From Thunnus maccoyii (Eukaryota > Chordata > Actinopteri > Scombriformes > Scombridae): DNA of 64,000 nt. Under the pieces are notes generated by a model. It was not told the DNA's origin, searched no databases, and saw only the letters and a program-made list of their open reading frames with translations. Of the stretch, positions 56,501-64,000 are shown piece after piece (position 1 is the first letter of the stretch; each line of letters opens with the position of its first letter). Where the stretch lies: assembly GCF_910596095.1 (NCBI RefSeq), contig NC_056550.1, positions 23,866,001 to 23,930,000 of the forward strand, read 5' to 3'. The translations under genes were made by a program, and so were the position numbers.

Positions 56501-59500
56501 CCACATAAAATTATGTTTATCTTTTAAAGCTTTTTGCTCTTGAATTACTGGAGAATTTAACATTTCAAGGCCCCTAAATAAATCTAAACTGACTGTTTGG
56601 TTTAAGTGGTCACCACCCAGTTACATTTGCAGCCTGTGACGAGAGGTCACAAGGAAACATTGCTCTATTTTAAGAAGGCCCGAGGACACAGTGACCTGAT
56701 AGTGTGACTGAACTGCCATTTATCTCCATTCATTCATTCATTATTCTCACGATTTGCATTGCTCAGCAAATTGGAGATATGGATGGAGCTCACACTGCAG
56801 GAAACAGGGTACAAACTGTGAAACTGTGATAGGAAATGGACACAAACGATCAAACTCAGCATTTGTAAAGGTGCAATTATTCTGTTGACAGATTAAACTC
56901 TTATCAACTCTTATCGACTGTTTGGTATTTATTTATAGATATAAGTTGATTTAAAGGCCCTGAAAAGCTGATTTCTCAATCAGCTTCTAACTATAAGGGA
57001 CGACTTCCTACATAAAAACAAACATTTCAGCCAAAGTTAGATCTGTTCAGGCTATTTCACATGAGATATTTCTGTCTGAGCCTCTTCTCACTTTTGAAGT
57101 AAAGTCTGAAGTTTGGAAAAACCTGATATCACTTATTTCTGTGTACATCAGGATTAAGCAACATTTGAACCAAAGTGTTGCTTAATCTACAGTCCAGATA
57201 GCCCCGATGAAGCAGATTAACAGTTTTTAAGTGTTAAAATGTCTTAATAAATAAAACATTAGAATTATTGCTTATTTAATCAGGAATGTTTACTGTTATG
57301 GAGAAATACTCAACATTTAAAACCAAAATTCAGGGTCTTTAACACAACGTGGTGCTCTTATGTGTATCTCTCTTCTCCAGTCCATCGTCGGAGTGGCAGG
57401 TGGAGCGACCAGAGCTGCTCTGACCGTTCATCAGGCTCGTAGAGACAACATGGCCGACATCTCCGCCAAAGACGGCAGTCAGGTACTTTTGGGATTTCAC
57501 TGGACTTGTTACTTTATCATGAAGCAACACAAGCTGAACTCTAATATGTTGTGATAGATAACAGTTGTGGTACGTTTTCATGTGATTTAATCATAGCAGA
57601 GAAAAGAAGTAAAATAAGGCCGTAGCTAATGATTGTTTTCATTATCAAATAATCTGCTGATTATTGCTTTGATTAATCGATTAATTGTTTAGTCTATAAA
57701 ATGTCCATTAATTCCCCAGAATCCAAGATAACATCTTCAAATATCTTGTTTTGTTGAACCAACAGTCCAAAATAATTTGTTTGTAATGATATAAAACAGA
57801 AAAAATTCTCACCTTTGAACAGCTGGAACCAGACGACGTTTGGTGTTTGTTGCTTGTAAAATCACTGACACGATTAATCGATTGTTAAACTCGATTAATT
57901 TTCTTTCAGTCGACTAAACAATTCTAATCGTTTCAGCTTTAAAGTAAAAATAATATGATGGTATTTACAACTTCAGAGCATTCTGTTGCGTGATTGTAAA
58001 ACTGTGATAGTTGTATGATTGCTGCAGTTTTCTGAGTTTTGATGAACTTTTTTATACAAATCTGAAAAATCATGAAAATATGGTGGATCAAGGAGTGTGA
58101 ATATTATCATTAGTGTCTCTGAATAGTTGCTGCTGAGGGAGAATTTCATTCTTGTCTCGCCTCCATGTCTTTTATTTCCTACAGGAGACTCTGGTGAATC
58201 TGGCCGGACTGCTGGTCAGTTTGCTGCTGATTCCCCTCGTCACTGATAATCCAGTGTAAGTGCTGAGGGTAGAATAAGGATCCATCATAGGAGTATAAAT
58301 TATCTAAAGAATCTTATACAAGGAAGTTTCCTCAAAGCATTGACTGTCAAATCATCTCTGTTTCTGTCCCTCAGACTGACTCTCAGCCTCTTCTTCCTCT
58401 TCACCGTCCTTCACCTCTTTGCCAACTACAAGGCAGTGCGCTCGGTTGTCATGGAAACCCTCAACGAGGCACGGCTTGCGATCGTGCTGCAGCAGTACCT
58501 GAGTGACAAGCGGATCCTGAGTCCACAAGAAGCCAATCTGAAAGAACCGGTTTTCTTGGGTAAGAGTCGTGATTCAACGTCGAGTCAGATTTTATTTATA
58601 TCACAAATCACAGATTTGTCTCGACAAACGACACCTTCTATAATTAGACTGTAAATGTAGATAAGAAACCCTTTAGCAGGTCATACAATACATGTCATTT
58701 GTACAGAATAGACTGAAACAGCAAAATGACATATAGATATAGATAGATTGATAACTTATATGAAGAATATGATCAGGAATATGTTGAATAACTTCCAGCT
58801 TTGATATTTTTTAGTTGACTGTTTCATGTATCCAGTTGTTGTGGCGTTTAAAGTCCTACTTAAGTACATAAGTATTATTATTAAGTATTATGAGCTTGAT
58901 GTAGTTAAAGTATTGCAGTAAAAGTAGTGGTTTGGTCCCTCTGACTGATATATTATTATATATGACATCATTAGATTATTAATAGTGAAGCATCAGTGTT
59001 AGAGCAGCATGTTACTGTTGTAGCTGCTGGAGGTGGAGCTAGTTTCAACTACTTTATATACAGTTAGCTAGTTTAGTCCAGTGGTTCCCAACATAGGGGT
59101 CGGGGTCCCTATAAAGGGTCACCAGATAAATCTTAGGGGTCGTGAGATGATTAATGGGAGAGGAAAGAAGAAAAAACAAAGTTCTGATACACAAATCTGT
59201 TTTCAGTTTCTGGGGTTTTCCTCTAATCTTTTATTTGTGGTGAAATATTGGATCATTTGAACATTTATTGAAATGAAACCATGTGAGAAGTTTAGAGGGA
59301 AAAACCACTATTTGTTGGAGCTGTTAACAACTTCTGAAACATGACAAGGAGCCAAAACTACACACTGATTTTGTTGCAAGAGGTCACAAGACTAAAAGGT
59401 TGAGAACTGCTGGTTTCATCTTTAATATTGAAAAAGTAAGAAAGTAACTTAAGCTGTCAAATAAATGTAGTTGAGGAAAAAGTACAATATTTCCTTCCAA

Positions 59501-60427
59501 AATAGTGGAGTGGAAGTATAAAGTAGCATAAAATGGAAATACAGTACTTGTGTAAATGTACTTAGTTACTTTCCACTGCTGCACAGTTTTAATATGTCTT
59601 TGCATTCAATAATTATGAACTTTCTTCTCACTTTTTTCCAGAGTTCAGGAAAACGGTGCCAATCAAACTCGGCGTGAGGCTGCAGGAGGTTGTTCAAAGG
59701 TAATTTCATTTGCATGTTTTGCTTACACGATAAAAAAATGGACACACGATAAAAGTTTGATATAATTCTGCTTATTTTGCAGTCCAGAGGAACTTAATCT
59801 GGCTCTGAAGGATAACAACATGCCTTATCTCTTAGGAGTGAGAAACGGTATGTCATCATGTGAAGCCTTCATCCTCCCACAGAACAACAACAGCCACATA
59901 TACTGTAAAACCTGTAAGAGTTTGACTGTATTTTAGCTGCTGTGTCTTTCTTTCAGGCTCCGTCTGTGTTTGTTTGGGACCAGACGCATCAGTACGAGAT
60001 GAAATCAGAGCAATGTGTCAAGCTGTGTGGCTCCAAAGTATGTTGAGCTCTGCAGCTTCCAGAGAACCTCCGACACAAAAACAAGGTGAGCATTTACCTC
60101 CATTCATTCTCCTCCTTTACATTCATAGAAGTTATACTGTTTTAGACACTGAGCACTTTTATTCTGGTCTTAAAAGGTCACTGGGAAATGGTGCATGAGA
60201 GTCACAAGATGATGGAGACAATTTTCAGTCAGTTTCTCAAAGGTAAGCACACACACACAAACTGTTTAACCCACATATCATAAGATTTATTTCATTTGTT
60301 TGTTACCAGTTGAAACAATATTCTGCTAATTTCATCGACAGGCGTGGAAGCTGCAGGATGGGACGTAAATCGAACTCTGCTGGACTGGGATGAGTGGAGG
60401 GTTGAATGGAAAACAAAAAGCAACTGA
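53548..60427 (+). CDS. rusf1: RUS family member 1 (DUF647 membrane protein)
   Basis: Vertebrate member of the ROOT UVB SENSITIVE/DUF647 family, formerly C16orf58. Its biochemical role is not established. Fourteen coding exons: 53548-53697, 53784-53861, 54679-54793, 55574-55619, 56123-56155, 56247-56352, 57381-57482, 58185-58255, 58375-58559, 59642-59699, 59783-59847, 59957-60085, 60177-60242 and 60342-60427. They sum to 1290 bp, 429 aa (human about 468), in frame throughout. The N-terminus is charged. The DUF647 core includes FLPQGYPESVSGDYLQYQFWD, GTLATQASLKGVG and RLFADILNDIAMFMEIL. Hydrophobic segments lie at the exon 56247, 58185 and 58375 products (APFFPAFFTLIVCTAGIF, LAGLLVSLLLIPLV, LTLSLFFLFTVLHLF). 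The C-terminus is soluble (GWDVNRTLLDWDEW). Exons of 33 and 46 bp are very short. Introns hold several MITEs. No damage seen. Confidence 0.95.
53875..54643. repeat. CAGTGGTGG-type repeat in rusf1 intron 2
   Basis: It begins CAGTGGTGGAAAGTAACTAT and ends ATACTTCTTCCATCACGG, so it is inverted relative to the copy at 45.8 kb. It starts only 14 bases after the exon 2 donor and ends 35 bases before exon 3. Confidence 0.85.
55016..55489 (+). mobile_element. Tc1/mariner-like deleted element
   Basis: Inverted ends CAGTACTGTGCAAACGTTTT / AAACATTTGCACAGTACTG (26 bp, one mismatch), with TA preserved on the right. The interior encodes broken pieces of a Tc1 transposase C-terminus (a DNDPKHT-like word near 55095 and SPDLNIMESVW near 55195). 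It is an internally deleted copy in rusf1 intron 3. Confidence 0.85.
55724..56090. repeat. ATTAATCGATTA-type MITE, copy
   Basis: In rusf1 intron 4. Starts AGAGCTGCAACTAATGATTA and ends GACTAATTATTGCAGCTG, inverted ends. It ends about 30 bases before the 33-bp exon. Confidence 0.85.
57618..57945. repeat. ATTAATCGATTA-type MITE, copy
   Basis: In rusf1 intron 7. It starts near GGCCGTAGCTAATGATTGTT and ends CTAATCGTTTCAGCTTT. Confidence 0.8.
58850..59580. repeat. CAGTGGTGG-type repeat in rusf1 intron 9
   Basis: The left end is lost; the right end reads CTTAGTTACTTTCCACTGC. It is close in sequence to the copy at 45.8 kb (long identical runs between 58905-59060 and 45950-46100). Confidence 0.8.
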
Positions 60428-60481
60428 GCTGTGAAACATCTGCAGCTGTTCTCATTGTTTATATCATATTGTTCAATGTTT

Positions 60482-60487
60482 ATTAAA
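60482..60487 (+). terminator. rusf1: Poly(A) signal of rusf1
   Basis: ATTAAA, the common variant signal, 55 bases past the stop codon. Confidence 0.6.
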
Positions 60488-60499
60488 CAAACGGGACCT

Positions 60500-61727
60500 C
60501 GGATGATTCATTCTGTGTTCAAATCTCTATGGGTATGATGCAAGTAAAGGAAATAAAATCTATTTTTCTATGGGAATATTTCAGGGTTCCTACAGTCATG
60601 AAAAACCTGGAAAAGTCCTGGACTTTGAAAGTAGTTGTTTCCAGGTCTGGAAAGGTGCTTGAAAAGAATCAAATCCGAAGAGGTTTTGGAAAAGTCTTGG
60701 AAATTGGTTTCGTTTTTTTTGTGACCAAATGTTCTTGTTTGTTTTGTTTTTACTCAATTATATTCCAAAGGGGAAACAGGAAGACTGTACATGAACAATA
60801 CATACTCTCATTTCCCCATAAGCAGGACTGCTTAGTGTGTGGATACTCATGCAGACTGTCTTTAGATCAGATTGAAATAGGGGATTGTAAAACAATTATG
60901 ATGATTACAACACAATAATTAAACCCTATTTTTAAAAATCATTTTATTTAAAGGGAATTATTTTACATATTGGTTTCATGATAATTAAGCACATTGTCCA
61001 TGTCTGATTGCTAGCTGTCTGGAATGATATTAAAAAAAACCCTCACATTATCATTTATATAATAAGACTTCACAGAATGTTTGAAAATTTCAAATGAATG
61101 AAAATTTGGCTTAAAGTCATGGAAGAGTTGTGGAAATCTATTGGCTAAAATGTGTAGAAACCCTGTGTTTTTGATTTTTTTTATTGACGGTTATAATGAA
61201 AATCAAAGCTGGAGGTTCAGTGATCAAGTGTCTGTTGTTTAACATGTTTTTTCATTTGATTTTGCTCTTTATTGTAAAATACGCTGTCTTACCTGTGTAC
61301 AAATGTGTCATCCAAATAAAATATGACTGACTGCCCTTCTATCATTTATCCATGAGGAGGCGCCGTTGAATCTCCACAAACAATTAAAACACACGAAGAA
61401 GAAGAGACATCCGTTGGCGAAACAGTTGCGTCAAGCTAGCAATAGTGTGTATGGTCATAGCGGAAATATATATGTATAGGTTGCGAAAAGAAGTAACAAA
61501 TGTTGATAACTATTTAAAATAAATATATGACATGTACTTCTATATACTACATACTATATATACTATAATTTCACTTTGTTGTTACCTTACAAGCTCTGAA
61601 ACATGCTACGAAGCTGTAAGTCTCACCGGATGTTGAGGTTGTGTTATTGCTAGCTTGACTTCGCTCAAAGAACAGAAACAAAACAAATTCTGTGTCTTGT
61701 GAAAATTTGGCCGAAATTGTGAACGAA
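60500..61727. other. Spacer between rusf1 and the THAP gene
   Basis: No coding exon. A run of AT-rich sequence is followed by the THAP promoter region (about 61.35-61.7 kb). There an AAGAAGAAGAG tract (61390-61402) and an inverted repeat pair (TCAAGCTAGCAATA at 61430-61443, with its inverse near 61644-61657) occur. No TATA box is evident. Confidence 0.45.
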
Positions 61728-63673
61728 ATGGGGCGATATAAATGTGCCTACAACTGTGAAAGCTCCAGCGAATCGGATGTAAAGTTTTTCAAGTGAGTAT
61801 TCAATATTTGTAATCAATTTGTCACCCAAAAGCAGATTTGTGAAGTAACTAAGATAGTAATGCTAACTGGCTAACATACTAACTAGCTAACATAAGTATT
61901 ATGAATCACGTTCGCCTGTTATTAGTGTTTGCTGGCTTGGTTTTCCCGGTTCGTCGCTATGTTTTATTATTAAAAAACGATACGAGATGAACCGTCTTCC
62001 AGAAACAAACTATTAGTCTGTCTGTGTACATATGTGGAGTTGACTTGTGTTCAGCTGGGATGTAGTTTTAGTTATTTACTGATGGAAATACACATCTTGG
62101 CGAGTTGTTTTCATCAGACTTAGAGAGATACTATCATGAAACAAACATTGGTATTAATAGTGCAGTAAATATATATTATACCCTCTTACTGAAGAGTATT
62201 TAATTTATTAGCTGCCTGAAATAAAGGAAATGGACTGGACTTTTATCCAGGTCGATCTTACAAAGCATGTTTATTATACTGCAGCCTTTTCTTTTTAAAT
62301 ACTTAATTGCAAGAGTGCATTTTACATAGATTTGCATTTGCTTACAGATGATAGTGTTCATATGTCTAGCATTCTTACAATATTTATACATTGTATAATG
62401 GAAATAAATAATAATAAAACAGTGAACCAGTAGTATGATATGCATACATATATACACATATACATATACACACAGTACATACATACACACATACAGGAAA
62501 AAATAAATACATAAACAAAACAAAGAAAAAGAAACAAACAAGCTCATGATTAACTCATTTATCTATGTTGAATAATCCTTTGATCCTTATATTTAACACT
62601 GATTGTATTACATATTTAACTTGTCAACCTTGTTTTACCAATGTTTTCATTCAAAGTTGAGAAGCTCACCCTGTGGGGCTGTAATAATCCTGGTATACAT
62701 ACAAGAATATTACACTGAACCTCAAAATCAATAATCTGGCAATTATTAGAGCAAAAAATAAATTGATATTCCCATTAAGTCCAACACAGGGCCACACTGT
62801 TGTGGATGGTGTATACCAAATATTGATTTCTGGATTGGATTATTTTGTAGTAAATGTTATCTGTTGCATCTGTTTGACGTGTAAAAAGCTCTTTTCATGT
62901 GACTAAACAAAACAAAATTGCTAATGAAGGCAGGAGAGCTGCTCTGTGTTCACTGTGTCCTCTGAAAAGAATGATTATCACAGAAATGGAAATGATTGGC
63001 AGTATTGATACCACACATCTCTAATACATACAGTAGAACATTATTTCTTTACTCTGCCAAGAACTTTGACTCATATTGACACGAACCATCCCTCAGTTGC
63101 TATTGTGTGCAGGAAAATTCACTTCTTATGTAGAAACATCTGGAGCCTTCCAGTGTCAGAAACAGACAAAATACGCTGATTTTAATGGAGTTCAGTGCAG
63201 CATTTCCTCCATTCAAGAGTAAACAACACATATGAGAGCTAGGACTTTGGCTTGGTTTTGTTTTAATGAGATTTTTGTTACTTCAGGTTTCCGCTGTACA
63301 ACCAGCGAAAACTCAGGAAATGGCTCGTCAACATGAAGTGGAAGGACTGGACGCCGACTCGCTTCTCTGTGCTGTGCAGCAATCATTTTGAGGAACAGTA
63401 CATTGACCGAACGGGCAAATCCGTAACGCTTAAAGAAGATGCTGTTCCCACCATATTTTCATCCCCCGACAAGACGCAGAAAAGGAAGGTTTGTATGTAG
63501 TTACTCAGTGTCAGTGGAGCATTTGAAAATAGAAAATGTTTGACAGTAAAATCCCTTTTAATAGTTCAGTGGCTTCATTTAAAAATCCTCTTTATCTGTA
63601 TTTGATTATTCACTAAAATGTCACTTTCTCCCTGATTTAGGCTTCCATCACTCCAAAGAGTAAGAGATATAAG
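61728..63673 (+). CDS. THAP zinc-finger protein, 5' part (continues past window)
   Basis: Three coding exons are visible: 61728-61792, 63287-63488 and 63641-63673. Each is in frame with good donors, and the last donor at 63674 shows the gene continues beyond the window. The first 79 residues form a THAP domain, the C2CH zinc-dependent DNA-binding fold shared by THAP proteins and P-element transposase. C6 and C10 (KCAYNC), C52 and H55 (LCSNHF) are the ligands. W34 and P24 fit the conserved positions and AVPTIF (74-79) closes the domain. A basic Lys/Ser/Thr-rich stretch follows. The start is the first ATG after an upstream CpG-containing stretch. Which THAP member it is cannot be told without the C-terminus. 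Confidence 0.9.
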
Positions 63674-64000
63674 GTGAGAGTACTATATTTATACTTCTGT
63701 TATATACTTTATAGTTTTATTACATTTAGCTGTTCAAATTCTGTGAGTGACTAGTCATTTGTGGTCATTTTAGCAAGTGTTTTGGGCTCAAATAAAGAGT
63801 TTTTTGAGCTGTGACACATGCAAAGCTACTCCAGTGGAGTCCCAGAATAAAAATAAACAGCTGGAAATGAGCTGAAATAATAGATCCTCTTTTAAAAATC
63901 AAGAATATTAAGAAAAGTTCTGTCTTTTTTTTAAGCTGTTCTTCTCTGCAACAACCGTGGAATCAGCATAACTGCTTACAGCCAGAATAAGAACTGTTTC

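Noticed and set aside
62200-62547. 115-residue minus-strand hydrophobic frame in the THAP intron
   Set aside because: Tyr/Ile/Cys-rich product of a TA/CA repeat stretch; lies inside a spliced intron.

Overview
The window is nuclear DNA of a teleost fish, probably a percomorph. All genes are split by short GT-AG introns, their proteins are vertebrate, and the spaces between them are full of typical fish transposon debris. There is no bacterial or viral genome structure. Gene models below were built by reading splice sites and checking that reading frame is kept across every junction.

Layout. 1-1.5 kb: simple repeats. 1.76-5.45 kb (-): mylpf, the fast skeletal myosin regulatory light chain, with its TATA promoter. 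5.7-12.2 kb: intergenic, with a possible muscle regulatory cluster and repeats. 12.24-14.24 kb (-): a sesquipedalian/PHETA-family endosomal adaptor. 14.3-18.5 kb: repeats, including the 3' end of a LINE ORF2. 18.6-22.3 kb (+): cd2bp2, a GYF-domain spliceosomal protein. 22.5-32.2 kb: a transposon cluster dominated by one decayed Ty3/gypsy LTR element (24.36-31.39 kb). 32.2-43.1 kb (+): prr14, a nuclear-lamina chromatin tether. 44.4-45.3 kb (-): a small two-pass membrane protein resembling TMEM265, convergent with prr14. 46-53.4 kb: repeats. 53.5-60.4 kb (+): rusf1. 61.7 kb to the window end (+): the first three coding exons of a THAP zinc-finger gene.

MYLPF, CD2BP2, PRR14 and RUSF1 (and, from memory, TMEM265) all map to human 16p11.2, so the window is a compact fish counterpart of that block. 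The genes are an old syntenic neighbourhood and not a pathway: muscle contraction, splicing, nuclear architecture and endosomal traffic are all represented. The PHETA gene is the outlier, because human PHETA1 and PHETA2 lie on other chromosomes.

The most notable structures are: the LTR element, whose integrase lies upstream of RNase H (the reversed pol order of the Gmr1-like gypsy group); the extra PHETA copy with an acidic Leu-rich C-terminus; a near-perfect 33-bp palindrome in a cd2bp2 intron; remains of both PIF/Harbinger proteins; and short AAGAAGAAG tracts, all in gene-sense orientation, near several promoters. No CRISPR array, prokaryotic system or clearly new protein system was found.
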